Shown: piece by piece, positions 16,027 through 25,164 of the stretch
Position numbering within the stretch: position 1 is the stretch's first letter
Layout: each line of letters starts with the position of its first letter
Assembly: GCA_022009855.1 (NCBI GenBank)
Contig: CP091727.1
Span: 1,922,001 to 1,986,000, forward strand
Reading direction: 5' to 3'
DNA from: Lentisphaeria bacterium
GTDB taxonomy: Bacteria > Verrucomicrobiota > Lentisphaeria > Victivallales > Victivallaceae
Length of the DNA stretch: 64,000 bases
Translations under genes and position numbers: made by a program
Notes under the pieces: generated by a model
Database searches by the model: none
The model's input: the letters and a program-made list of their open reading frames with translations, nothing else
Told to the model about the DNA's origin: nothing

Positions 16027-16858
16027 ATGGCGGTTAAAACTTTTAATCCCGTGACTCCCTCCCGGCGTCACATGGCGGTGATGGATTATTCGTCCACGCT
16101 GACCGCGAAGGCCCCGGAAAAGAGTCTGGTCAAAGGGAAGAAATCGACCGGCGGCCGCAACAATTACGGTCGGATCACCACCCGTTTCCGCGGCGCGGGC
16201 AACAAGCGCTGCTACCGGATGGTGGACTTCCTCCCGCAACAAGGAGGGAGTGCCGGCGAAGGTGGTTTCGATCGAATACGATCCGAACCGCACGGCGAAC
16301 ATCGCGCTCATTTCCTATGCGGATGGTGAGAAGTCCTACATTCCCGCACCGGTCGGCCTCAAGGTCGGCGATGTGGTGATGAATGGGCCGAAGGCGGAGC
16401 TCAAGCCGGGCAACTGGCTGAAGCTGAAGGATATTCCGGTCGGCATCAACATCTGCTGCATCGAGCTTCAGCCCGGACGGGGTGCTAAGCTGGTTCGTTC
16501 CGCCGGTCAGGTGGCGACGCTGCGCGGCAAGGAAGAGACCTATGCGCAGGTCAAGCTGCCTTCGGGCGAAGTCCGGATGATCCATGTGGACTGCCGCGCG
16601 ATGATCGGCCAGATCGGCAACCTCGATCTCATGAACGTGAAGATGGGCAAGGCGGGCAAGAAGCGTTACAAGGGCTTCCGGCCGCATGTCCGCGGCGTTG
16701 CGATGAACCCGGTCGATCACCCGATGGGTGGTGGTGAAGGGCGCACCTCCGGCGGCGGCCATCCGGTTTCGCCGTGGGGTCAGCTGGCCAAGGGCAAGCG
16801 GACCCGTAATCCGAAGAAGACTTCGAAGAACTTCATTGTGGAACGGAGGAAGAAGTAA
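16027..16858 (+). CDS. rplB: 50S ribosomal protein L2 (frame break near 16225)
   Basis: L2 is essential for subunit association and peptidyl transfer. The N-terminus (MAVKTFNPVTPSRRHM) and KSTGGRNNYGRITTR are clear. The frame is lost at about 16225 by one extra C (CTCCCGCAA for CTCCGCAA). The other frame resumes VPAKVVSIEYDPNRTANIAL and continues with GVAMNPVDHPMGGGEGRTSG, which holds the conserved catalytic-region histidine, to the stop at 16858. Repaired length 276 aa. The stop overlaps the rpsS ATG (TAATG). Confidence 0.95.
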
Positions 16859-17121
16859 TGGCCAGATCGATTAAAAAGGGGCCGTTCGTGGATCAGTATC
16901 TGATCGACAAAGTCGAGAAGATGGGCAAGCAGAAGGTTGCGATCAAGACCTGGTCGCGCCGTTCGATGATCATTCCTGATTTCGTCGGTCACACCTTCAA
17001 CGTCCACAACGGGAAATCCTTCGTTCCGGTGTTCATCACCGAGAACATGGTCGGGCACAAGCTCGGCGAGTTTGCGATGACCCGTGCGTTCAAGGAGCAC
17101 GGCGTGGTTTCCGGCAAGTAA
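16858..17121 (+). CDS. rpsS: 30S ribosomal protein S19
   Basis: S19 binds 16S rRNA in the 30S head with S13. It is 87 aa, intact. The start MARSIKKGPFVD, the segment TWSRRSMIIPDFVGHT and the end GEFAMTRAFKEHG are diagnostic. The ATG overlaps the rplB stop. In the usual S10 operon rplV and rpsC follow; here a strong terminator follows within 17 nt and the next gene is unrelated. Confidence 0.96.
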   Translation: MARSIKKGPFVDQYLIDKVEKMGKQKVAIKTWSRRSMIIPDFVGHTFNVHNGKSFVPVFITENMVGHKLGEFAMTRAFKEHGVVSGK

Positions 17122-17137
17122 TTTCCGGATGCCGATG

Positions 17138-17188
17138 AAAAATTCCCGGTTCGGGTCCATGACGGATTCCGGCCGGGATTTTTCTTTT
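17138..17188 (+). terminator. Strong terminator after rpsS
   Basis: AAAAA-T-TCCCGG (17138-17149) pairs with CCGGGATTTTT (17173-17183), followed by CTTTT. The long stem and T-run make a convincing rho-independent terminator closing the ribosomal cluster 17 nt after rpsS. Confidence 0.8.
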
Positions 17189-17279
17189 CCGGGTTTCTGC
17201 ATTGAAAAATAGCGGTTTTGTGATATTTTATTAAAGTTCCGCAAACAGGTTCAATCTATTATATCCGGGAGTTATTGCA

Positions 17280-18596
17280 ATGTCTGGAATTTTCAAAGCG
17301 TACGATATCCGCGGTGTTTATCCGGTGGACATCAATGCCGATATCGCCGAAGCGATCGGGCGGGCTTACATCGAATTCACGGGAGCGAAGAAGGTGGTGG
17401 TCGGCCGCGACATGCGTCCGCACTCCGAACCGCTTTTCGAAGGGCTTTCGCGCGGCATGCTTGCGCAGGGAGCGGACGTGATCGACCTCGGTCTGGTTTC
17501 GACGCCGATGAGCTACTTCGCCAACGGCACTCTGAAGGCGGACGGCAGCGTGATGATTACCGCCAGCCACAATCCCGGTGAATGGAATGGGTTCAAACTC
17601 TGCGTGGCGAATGCGGTTCCCATCTCCGGCGCGACCGGGATCATGGAGATCCAGAAGATCGTCGAGGCGAAATCCTGGCGGAAATCGGAACGTACCGGTA
17701 CGCTGTCGCACTATGACATCGCGCCGGAGTACGGCAAATTTCTCCGTTCCTTCGCGCAGATGGACCGCAAGCTCAAGGTGGTGGTCGACTACGCCAACGC
17801 GATGGGGCTGTATGAAATCGCCGGAATCACCGATCTGTATGAGATCGTGCCGCTCTACGACACGCTGGACGGCACCTTCCCGAACCACGAGGCGAATCCG
17901 CTGCATCTCTCGACGCTCGATGCGATCCGGGCGAAGGTGCGCGAGGTGGGAGCGGATTTCGGCGCCGCTTTCGACGGCGATGCCGACCGCTGCGGCTTCA
18001 TCGACGATCTGGGCGAGATCATTCCGATGGATCTCTTCACGGCGCTGATCGCGCAGGACATTCTCTCCCGCGGACCGGCGACGATCCTCTACGATCTGCG
18101 CAGCAGCCGGGCGGTGCCGGAGTGCATCGAAGCGAACGGCGGCAAGGCGATCCGTTCCCGGGTGGGCCACGCCTTCATCAAGGCGCAGATGCGCGAGAAC
18201 GACGCGGTCTTTGCCGGGGAACTCTCCGGACACTATTACTTCAAACAGAACTTCACCGCTGAGTCGCAGGGGCTGGCGATGATCATGCTGTCGAATCTGA
18301 TCTGCAAGAAGAACAAGCCGGTGCATGAGCTGGTGCAGCCGCTGCGGAAATATTTCTCCAGCGGCGAGATCAACTCGAAGGTGGCGGACGTCAAGCCGAT
18401 TCTGGACACGATCCGCGCCCGCTATGCTGATGGGAACATGTTCGAACTGGACGGAATCTCCTCGGAATATCCGAACTGGTGGTTCAACGTGCGCAGCTCC
18501 AACACCGAGCCGTTGCTCCGGCTGATCGTCGAGGCGGACAGCCGCGAGCTGATGGAAGCGAAGCGGGATGAACTTCTGAAGATTATCCGCGGTTGA
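17280..18596 (+). CDS. Phosphomannomutase/phosphoglucomutase
   Basis: Alpha-D-phosphohexomutase interconverting hexose 6- and 1-phosphates for nucleotide-sugar synthesis. 438 aa, intact; GGGAG about 9 nt before the ATG. The N-terminal FKAYDIRGVYP, the phosphoserine loop TASHNPG (Ser96), the magnesium loop DGDADR near residue 234 and the C-terminal phosphate-binding RSSNTEPLLR are all present. Length and motifs fit the bifunctional PMM/PGM group (ManB/AlgC-like) rather than GlmM, which is encoded separately at 22.7-24.1 kb. Stands alone after the ribosomal terminator; a small lipoprotein gene follows after 37 nt. Confidence 0.93.
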   Translation: MSGIFKAYDIRGVYPVDINADIAEAIGRAYIEFTGAKKVVVGRDMRPHSEPLFEGLSRGMLAQGADVIDLGLVSTPMSYFANGTLKADGSVMITASHNPGEWNGFKLCVANAVPISGATGIMEIQKIVEAKSWRKSERTGTLSHYDIAPEYGKFLRSFAQMDRKLKVVVDYANAMGLYEIAGITDLYEIVPLYDTLDGTFPNHEANPLHLSTLDAIRAKVREVGADFGAAFDGDADRCGFIDDLGEIIPMDLFTALIAQDILSRGPATILYDLRSSRAVPECIEANGGKAIRSRVGHAFIKAQMRENDAVFAGELSGHYYFKQNFTAESQGLAMIMLSNLICKKNKPVHELVQPLRKYFSSGEINSKVADVKPILDTIRARYADGNMFELDGISSEYPNWWFNVRSSNTEPLLRLIVEADSRELMEAKRDELLKIIRG

Positions 18597-18633
18597 ATTC
18601 CGCGGGCAACATACAGAAAGGGAGGACAGGAAA

Positions 18634-18990
18634 ATGAGAAGAATTATGGTGTCGCTTTTTGGGGCTGCGTTGGCGGTCGGCATGTTGGCCGGTTGCGGCA
18701 GCGAGGTCGACGAGAACAAGACTCCGGACCAGATCAAGGCCGAGGTGGCCAAGCTTGACGCCGCGGCGATCCAGAAGCAGATCGACGCCTACAAGAAGGC
18801 GATCGAGGAGAAGAGCAAGGAGTTGAGCAAGGTCATGGATCAGATCAAGGAGATCCCGTTGACCGAACAGCTCAGTGACAACGCCAAGAAACTGCAGGCG
18901 GAAGCCGCAAATCTCGGCAAGTCGATCAACAAGCTCAAGGACAATCTCGAAGCCTACGTCGATGGCCTGAAGGAGAAGGCCGGCGAGTAA
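18634..18990 (+). CDS. Small coiled-coil lipoprotein
   Basis: 118 aa, function unknown. A signal peptide with a lipobox (GMLAGC, Cys21) predicts lipidation and membrane anchoring. The mature part is almost entirely charged helix with heptad-like Lys/Glu/Leu spacing (IQKQIDAYKKAIEEKSKELS), so an alpha-helical coiled coil is likely. GGGAGGA precedes the ATG by about 8 nt. It may be cotranscribed with the mutase 37 nt upstream. An envelope-spacer role of the Lpp kind is possible but not shown. Confidence 0.85.
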   Translation: MRRIMVSLFGAALAVGMLAGCGSEVDENKTPDQIKAEVAKLDAAAIQKQIDAYKKAIEEKSKELSKVMDQIKEIPLTEQLSDNAKKLQAEAANLGKSINKLKDNLEAYVDGLKEKAGE

Positions 18991-19005
18991 CGGACGGCTT
19001 TTCGT

Positions 19006-19039
19006 GGCGGGATTTCTCTGAAGGGAGGGAAATTCCGCC
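19006..19039 (+). terminator. Hairpin after the lipoprotein gene
   Basis: GGCGGGATTTC (19006-19016) pairs with GAAATTCCGCC (19029-19039) with one G-T pair and a 12-nt loop. There is no clear T-run, so termination is only a possibility; it may be an mRNA 3'-end stabiliser. Confidence 0.4.
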
Positions 19040-19109
19040 GAATTTCAAGTTGACGAAAACGGGGCGGGTGCGGGAATCGTTGCATTCCGCCGCATTTTCA
19101 GGGGTAGCC

Positions 19110-19619
19110 ATGGAGGAATTGCTGGATATTTACGACGCTTCCGGTGCCCGTATCGGGCAGGCTTCCCGCCGGCTCTGCCACGGCAATCCCACACTGCTGC
19201 ATCACACGAGCCACGTGATCGTCATTCATCCTGATCGGGGGCATCTGCTGCTCCAGAAACGTTCGCTCTCCAAGGACATTCAGCCGGGGAAGTGGGATAC
19301 CGCCGTCGGTGGGCATCTCGATCCTGGAGAGGACTATCTGAACGGGGCGCGCCGGGAACTGGCCGAGGAGCTGGGCATAACCGGCAGTGTCGAGCTGCGT
19401 TATCTCTTCGACTCACAGATCCGCAATGAGATTGAATCGGAAGATACCCGGGTGTTTGCAATCATCCATCCCGGACCGTTTCATTTTCAGCGCGAAGAGA
19501 TCGACGAGGTGCGGTTCTGGAGTTTTGCCGAGTTGCGCGATCCGACGAATTTCGATGTGTTTACACCAAATCTGGTGAAGGAGCTGCGGCTCTTTTTCGA
19601 CGGGGGGTACTGTGACTGA
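19110..19619 (+). CDS. Nudix hydrolase (YfcD-like)
   Basis: Hydrolase of nucleoside-diphosphate-linked compounds; substrate unknown. The full Nudix box is present: G-x5-E-x7-REL-x-EE-LG in GHLDPGED...ARRELAEELGI near residues 67-88. The N-terminal part (MEELLDIYDASGARIGQ...CHGNP) and length resemble the YfcD/IPP-isomerase-like Nudix branch. I start at ATG 19110 rather than the longer frame from 19050 because homology-like sequence begins there; the ribosome-binding site is weak. The last codons overlap the proposed GTG start of the permease at 19612. Confidence 0.85.
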   Translation: MEELLDIYDASGARIGQASRRLCHGNPTLLHHTSHVIVIHPDRGHLLLQKRSLSKDIQPGKWDTAVGGHLDPGEDYLNGARRELAEELGITGSVELRYLFDSQIRNEIESEDTRVFAIIHPGPFHFQREEIDEVRFWSFAELRDPTNFDVFTPNLVKELRLFFDGGYCD

Positions 19620-20780
19620 CGCCGCCCTCACCGCGAACTCCCCGGTCCGGCAGGCATGGCGGCGCTTCTGGAGCGACTGGCCCGCCCGGATCGGCGTGGG
19701 GGGATTCTGTTGCTGCTGCTGCCCGCGCTGGCGGCGCCGGTGCTGGCCAATGGTCGCCCTCTGATCTGGCGGAGTGGGGAGGGTGACGTGGAGTTTCCCT
19801 TCCTGCGCACCTTCTTCGCTCCGGACAGCTCCGAATACCTGGTTGAACAGTTGTTCAACTACGCTTTGTTGCTCTGCTGCTGTGGGGGGATTCTGCAACT
19901 TGTCCGTCGCCGGAAACTGCGGCGGATCCTCCTCATCGTCCTGCTGACGCTGCTGATTTTTCCTTTTGCCCTGACGAAGCCGAAGCTGGATAAGACCGAT
20001 TTCCGGAAACAGGCGGAGCGCACCGGCGCGACGGCGCTGTTTGCTCCGATTCCTTACGGACCGTTTGAGATCGTCACTGCGCCCTACGCGAAACCGAATT
20101 GGGAACACTGGCTCGGTGCCGATGAAATCGGCCGCGACGTCGCCGCCCGGATGATCTACGGCGCCCGCGCCTCCCTGGCGGTCGGACTGCTCTCCACCGC
20201 GATAGCGCTGGCGATCGGCACGATGGTGGGATTGATGGCCGGCTTCTACCGCGGCTGGTTCGATCTTATTACCATGCGGGTGGTGGAGATCATGCTCTGT
20301 TTTCCGACTTTCCTGCTGCTGCTGATTTTGATGTCGATTCTGAACGACCGGAAATTTGAACAGTCGATTCTGGTGGTGATCGCCGTGATCGGGCTGACCG
20401 GATGGATCGGGCTGGCGTTTCTGGTCCGCGGCGAGGTGCTCAAACAGCGGGCGCTTCCCTATATTCTGAGCTGTGAGGTGGCCGGACTGCCGGCGTACCG
20501 CACGATGCTGGTCCACCTGCTGCCCAACATCACCGGACCGATTCTGATCAGCTTCACCTTCGGGGTGGCGGGGGCGATTCTCGCTGAAAGCGGGTTGAGT
20601 TTTCTCGGTTTTGGCGTACAGCCGCCGACGGCGAGCTGGGGCGGGCTGCTCCGTCAGGCGTTCGACAATCCGCTGAGCTACTGGCATTTGACCTTTTTCC
20701 CCGGCCTTGCCCTCTTTATCGCGGTACTGGCGTTCAATTTCACCGGCGAGGGGCTGCGGAAGGCGCTGTCTCCACGCTAG
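19612..20780 (+). CDS. ABC transporter permease, OppC/DppC family (frame break near 19705)
   Basis: Inner-membrane permease of a peptide-type ABC importer. The C-terminal half has the DppC architecture: ADEIGRDVAARMIYGARAS, several hydrophobic segments, the EAA-type ATPase contact loop (EVAGLPAYRTMLVHLLPN) and ESGLSFLGFGVQPP. The ORF from 19656 lacks a proper N-terminus. A GTG at 19612 overlapping the Nudix stop reads QAWRRFWSDWPARIG, the usual cytoplasmic start of OppC proteins, and joins the main frame if one G is added to the six-G run near 19705. Repaired length 389 aa. No ATPase, binding protein or OppB partner is adjacent, so these must be elsewhere. Confidence 0.82.
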
Positions 20781-21829
20781 GCTGGTAACGACCCCATGCC
20801 CCCGCCGGTGAGGAAACGGGCACGGAACTTCACGTGCTGAAATTCCAGACCGGGATTTTCGATCCGGCCGACGATCATCTCGGCGGCTTTGCGCCCGAAT
20901 TCCGGCTGACGGAGGTCTGCGGTGAGAACGGTTTCCGGCAGCAGGCGCAGCAGCGGCAGGTTGTCCACTCCGGAGATTGCGAGTCCGTCGCTGGAGATGC
21001 CGCGGCGGCGCAGTTCGGTGAGAAAGTTGGCGGCGCTCTGATCGTTCATGCAGCAGACCGCGTCCGGTCGCTCTCCCGGGTCCCGAAAGAGTTCGCAGAA
21101 GGCGTCACGCCGTTCCGTGGAGCTTTCCGGCAGGCAGCAGAGTTCCGGGCGTATTGCCAGACGGCAGCGCCTCATGCCGAGCCGGAACCCCTCCTCCCGT
21201 TCAGCCGCGGCGGCAGGGTGGACGTCGTCACCGTAGAGGGCGAATTTTCGACAGCCGCGGCGGTAAAGTTCCTGCACGATTCGGGAGAGGGCGGCGGCGT
21301 TGCCGAACTCCAGAAGATTGGCGTTTCGCACGCCCTCCGGAAGGCGGACCAGATAGAGAGTGGGAATTCCGCTCCGCTCCAGCTCCCGGAATGCGGCAAG
21401 CCCGGGGTGCCCCGGATCAGGATAGATGACGATTCCGGCCGGCCGGCGTTCGAGAATTCCCGCCATCAGCCGCTCCTGCGCCACTGCGTTGCCGGCGAGC
21501 GGGATCACCATCGGGAAGTAGTTCAGCTCCACCGCGCGGCGGCAGAAGTGTTCCATCGCCGCGCTGAAAAAGTCGATGCTGCCGCAGACGAAGGGGAGTT
21601 CCCGCCGGATTGCTCCCGGAACCGAACGCACCACGGTGCCGACCCCGTTGCGGCGCCCGATCACCCCTCCTTCTCCAGCTCCGCGAGGGCGCGGCGGAGG
21701 GTAGGGGCGGCTGACCCCGAATTCGGCAGCGAGCGCATTCTCCCCGGGCAGCATATCGCCGGGGGAGAGCTGGTGAATCCGATTTTCGAGCTCCCCTTTC
21801 AGCCGGGGGAAGATATTCCGGCGCGGCAT
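20777..21829 (-). CDS. GntR-type HTH / LacI-type sensor regulator (two compensating frame errors)
   Basis: Transcriptional regulator with a GntR winged-helix N-terminus (FPRLKGELENRI, GDMLPGENALAAEFGVSRP) joined to a periplasmic-binding-protein-like sensor domain (residues 75-345), a build common in regulators of sugar use. The second DNA-binding helix reads as nonsense because of one extra C near 21706 and one missing G near 21665; repair gives PTLRRALAELEKEGVIGRRN, a normal GntR recognition helix and wing. Last gene of the leftward tmk operon (13 nt after the GlmU-like gene). Its stop overlaps the convergent permease stop in a shared CTAG. Confidence 0.83.
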   Translation of the reverse strand: MPRRNIFPRLKGELENRIHQLSPGDMLPGENALAAEFGVSRPYPPPRPRGAGEGGVIGRRNGVGTVVRSVPGAIRRELPFVCGSIDFFSAAMEHFCRRAVELNYFPMVIPLAGNAVAQERLMAGILERRPAGIVIYPDPGHPGLAAFRELERSGIPTLYLVRLPEGVRNANLLEFGNAAALSRIVQELYRRGCRKFALYGDDVHPAAAAEREEGFRLGMRRCRLAIRPELCCLPESSTERRDAFCELFRDPGERPDAVCCMNDQSAANFLTELRRRGISSDGLAISGVDNLPLLRLLPETVLTADLRQPEFGRKAAEMIVGRIENPGLEFQHVKFRARFLTGGGMGSLPA

Positions 21830-21842
21830 GGCGCGGCTCGGA

Positions 21843-22709
21843 CTACTTCGACCGGGAGACCACTTCTCCCGGCGCGGTGCAGCTGCCTGCGGAAAGACTG
21901 CGTCCCGGGTAGATCGCGGTATGGATTCCGGTGTGGACGTTCTCGCCGATGATCGCGCCGAACTTGCGCCGGCCGGTGTCGAGGAACTCCTGATTCTCCA
22001 GCCAGCGGTGGTTGCGGCCGTCGTGGCGCAAATTGGAGATGATCGTGCCGGCGCCGAAGTTGACGTTGTTGCAGATCACCGAATCGCCCGCATAACTCAG
22101 ATGGCCGACGCTCACCTTGTCGCCGAGAATCGAATTTTTGATCTCCACCGCCTGGCCGACGTGGCAGCGGTCGCCGATTGAGGTGTTGCCGCGGATGTAG
22201 CAGTTCGGGCCGATCTTGCAGTCACGCCCGATGATGACATTGCCTTCGATGTAGACGCCGGGCAGGATCACGCTGTTTTCGCCGAGACTGACGAAGCCGT
22301 CGATCGTCGCACCGGCGCGGATGGTGCCGCGGATATCGTTATGATCCATCGCCGCCATCAGTGTCTCATTGAGCGCGAGCAGATCCCACGGATGGCGGAT
22401 CCGCATCGACGCGGTGTCGGAGGGCAGCTCCGAGGTGCCGCTTCGACCGGACAGGATCACTTCGGCCACCACCGCTCCGTCGGCGGGGTCCCGGACCACG
22501 CAGTTTCCGGTCGAATTGGCGAGCACGCCGGCGAACTCCGGCGAAGGCAGAAAATCACCGCGCACCTTGATCTGAATGTCGCGGTCGGATTCCGGAAACC
22601 GGCTCCGGATCCGTTCCGCGATCGTGGTTCCTGCGACCTTGATCGAACCGACCTCTGCGGTGATGGGCCAGAGGCCGGGGACTTTGACGGGGAGAATTTC
22701 AATGGTCAT
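21843..22709 (-). CDS. GlmU-like left-handed beta-helix acyltransferase
   Basis: 288 aa. The C-terminal two-thirds (from about residue 130) is a hexapeptide-repeat left-handed beta-helix resembling the acetyltransferase half of sugar-phosphate nucleotidyltransferases such as GlmU (GENSVILPGVYIEG, GENVHTGIHTAIYPG). The N-terminal 120 residues are shorter than a pyrophosphorylase domain and show no GxGTRM nucleotide-binding signature. Adjacent to glmM (15-nt gap; AGGAGG before the ATG), so a role in glucosamine-1-phosphate acetylation is likely, with uridylyltransfer done elsewhere. The substrate is inference. Confidence 0.75.
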   Translation of the reverse strand: MTIEILPVKVPGLWPITAEVGSIKVAGTTIAERIRSRFPESDRDIQIKVRGDFLPSPEFAGVLANSTGNCVVRDPADGAVVAEVILSGRSGTSELPSDTASMRIRHPWDLLALNETLMAAMDHNDIRGTIRAGATIDGFVSLGENSVILPGVYIEGNVIIGRDCKIGPNCYIRGNTSIGDRCHVGQAVEIKNSILGDKVSVGHLSYAGDSVICNNVNFGAGTIISNLRHDGRNHRWLENQEFLDTGRRKFGAIIGENVHTGIHTAIYPGRSLSAGSCTAPGEVVSRSK

Positions 22710-22724
22710 GGCTGTGTCCTCCTG

Positions 22725-24078
22725 TCAGTTGAGTTCCTGTTGTGCGACGGCGCAGAGGCGGTCGATCCACTCGGCGACGTCACCGGGGGCTTCCGCCTCC
22801 ACCAGAATGCGGATTTTGTTTTCGGTTCCGGAGTAGCGCACGATGGTCCGGCCGGATTTGCCGAGCGCCCGGCGACACTCCTCCATCGCCGCCGGCAGCA
22901 GCGAGAGCTGGTCGAACGGCACCTTGCGCGCCACCGGGAAGGAGCGGAGTTCCTGTGGAAACACCTTCATGAACCCGGCCAGTTCCGCCAGCGGTTTCCC
23001 GGTGCGGACCATCAGGGCGAGTACGTGCAATGCCGAGAGAATGCCATCCCCGGTGGTCGCGTAATCCATGAAGATGATGTGGCCGGACTGCTCGCCGCCG
23101 ACGTTGAAGTTGCCTTCCCGCATCCGTTCGATCACGTAGCGGTCGCCGACGTCGGTCACTTCGACCCGGATTCCGGCCTGTTCCATCGCCCGGTGCAGGC
23201 CGAGGTTGCTCATGCCGGTCACCACCACCGTGTTGTTGGAGAGGCGGCCGTGCTGTTTGAAATCGATCGCCAGCATGCCGATGATTCGGTCGCCGTTGAC
23301 TTCGTTGCCGTCGGCGTCGCAGAAGATCACCCGGTCGGCGTCGCCGTCGAGGGCGATGCCGCAGTCGGCACCGTGCTCGCGGACCAGACGGCCGATATTC
23401 TCAGGGTGGAGTGCGCCGCAGCCGTCGTTGATGTTCAGCCCGTCAGGACGGACTGCGGTTTCGATCACTTCGGCTCCGAGTTCGCGGAAGATCAGCGGTG
23501 CGATCGAATAGGCCGCCCCGTTGGCGCAGTCGAGCACGATTTTGAGACCGCGCAGACTGAGGTTGCGGATCGAACCTTTGGCGAATTCGATGTAACGGCC
23601 CCGGGCATCGTCGATGCGGTAGCCCTTGCCGATTTTTTTCGCAGGGGACGTGTTCACCGCCGGCCTCTTCGGAGAGAATTACCTGTTCGATCTTCATTTC
23701 GACCTCGTCCGGCAGTTTGAAGCCGTCGGAGGCGAAGATTTTGATCCCGTTGTCGGAGGCGGGATTGTGGCTGGCGGTGATCATGATGCCGCAGGCGGCG
23801 CCCATCGATTTGGTGAGGTGGGCCACCGCGGGGGTCGGCATCGGACCGACCGCGAGGACATCCATCCCCATGCTGAGAAGGCCGCTGGTGATGGCGTTCT
23901 CCAGCATGTAGCCGGAGATCCGGGTGTCTTTGCCGAGCACGACCCGCCTGCGACCGGAGCCGCAGTCGGCGCCGAGCACCTTTGCCGTGCCCTTGCCGAC
24001 CAGCAGCGCCAGTTCCGGCGTGATTGGGTAACAGTTCGCCTTGCCGCGGATTCCGTCGGTTCCGAACAGTTTTTTCAT
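22725..24078 (-). CDS. glmM: Phosphoglucosamine mutase (frame break near 23636)
   Basis: Converts glucosamine-6-phosphate to glucosamine-1-phosphate on the way to UDP-GlcNAc for peptidoglycan and lipopolysaccharide. AAGGAGG precedes the ATG. The start MKKLFGTDGIRGKAN, the phosphoserine loop TASHNPASDNG (Ser103) and the magnesium loop DGDADR identify it. The frame breaks at a run of seven A near 23636, where six restore EKIGKGYRIDDARGRYIEF. The second half ends with SGTENKIRILVEA at 22725. Repaired length 450 aa, the family size. Confidence 0.94.
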
Positions 24079-24108
24079 CGGTAATATCCTCCTTATTCCC
24101 TGTGATTT

Positions 24109-25164
24109 TTATGATTTCATCGCGAGGTTGACGGCGAATGTGCGCAACGCCAGCTCCTCGTTTACGTTGAAGCGCAGCGTGAAGAGCAGCTCTTCCGCCT
24201 CGCGCCGGAAAAGTTCCGCCCGTTCCGGTTCCAGCTCCGGCAGCGGAAGATTCTCGAACAGCTCCGGATTGGCGAGGTCCGTCACGGAGACCCCGTTCGC
24301 CAGAAGTTCAAGCTGGGAGCAGAAGGTGCGGATCGTCTCCAGAAACAGCCCCCGTTCCTTCATGCAGGCTCCAGCCGCCGCGTCGTCGACGAGGGCGCGG
24401 GTCCGTTTGACCAGCCCCGGATCCCCGGTCTGCTCGGCGGCGGCAAGCCGTGATTTCCACGCCTCCGCAATCCGGGCGGAGGCGTCTGCGGAGAGCCCGG
24501 CGGAGATCCGGATCAGTTCGGCGGCTCCCGCCTCGGCGGCGGCGAGATCGCCGCGCGATTCGAAGCAGAGTTTCGCCAACGCGGCGCACACCGCCTCTTT
24601 CCCGGCGAAATCGAATTCGCAGCGGTTGGTCAGCAGCGGAACGAGCTGGCAGCGAGACCGGGTGGTCGGCAGCAGCGCCGAGGGATTTCCGGTGGTCAGG
24701 ATGAGCAGCGTCTGCGGCGGCGGTTCTTCCAGCGTCTTGAGCAGGGCGTTCTGGGATTCGTCGTTCATGCGGTCGGCGTCGCAGATGATTCCGACCTTGC
24801 AGTTGCCGCCGCCGGTGCTGGTCAGGTGAAACTGCTCCTCGAAGAAACGCAGTGTGTTCGGTTCCGGCTTCCCGCGGTCGCCGATTTTGATCTGGTACAT
24901 TTTGCCGACCGGAGCGAGGAAATAGAGCTCGGGATAGGTCCCTTCCTCCAGACTGCGGCAGACCCGGCAGACGGTGCAGGGGCGGCCGTCGCGGCTCTCC
25001 GGACAGGCGGCGAGCTGGGCGAGCACGATTGAGAACTCCCGGCGGAGCGTCTCGTTGTCGGCGTGAAGCAGAAAGGCGTGGGAGAGACGATTCCGTTTTC
25101 TGGCATTTTCAAGATGTCCGACGAGCTCCGGATACCGGGCGCGATATGTGTCATAGAGCGGCAT
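24109..25164 (-). CDS. holB: DNA polymerase III delta' subunit
   Basis: Clamp-loader subunit. The 351-aa protein has the delta' pattern: an AAA+ core without a working P-loop, a zinc module with cysteines in CPESRDGRPCTVCRVC near residues 54-69, the Walker-B-like CDADRMNDESQNALLKTLEE and the sensor-1 SRC motif. The start at 25164 has GGAG about 8 nt upstream inside the end of tmk; the genes overlap by 14 nt, an order (tmk-holB) found in many bacteria. Intact frame. Confidence 0.9.
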   Translation of the reverse strand: MPLYDTYRARYPELVGHLENARKRNRLSHAFLLHADNETLRREFSIVLAQLAACPESRDGRPCTVCRVCRSLEEGTYPELYFLAPVGKMYQIKIGDRGKPEPNTLRFFEEQFHLTSTGGGNCKVGIICDADRMNDESQNALLKTLEEPPPQTLLILTTGNPSALLPTTRSRCQLVPLLTNRCEFDFAGKEAVCAALAKLCFESRGDLAAAEAGAAELIRISAGLSADASARIAEAWKSRLAAAEQTGDPGLVKRTRALVDDAAAGACMKERGLFLETIRTFCSQLELLANGVSVTDLANPELFENLPLPELEPERAELFRREAEELLFTLRFNVNEELALRTFAVNLAMKS

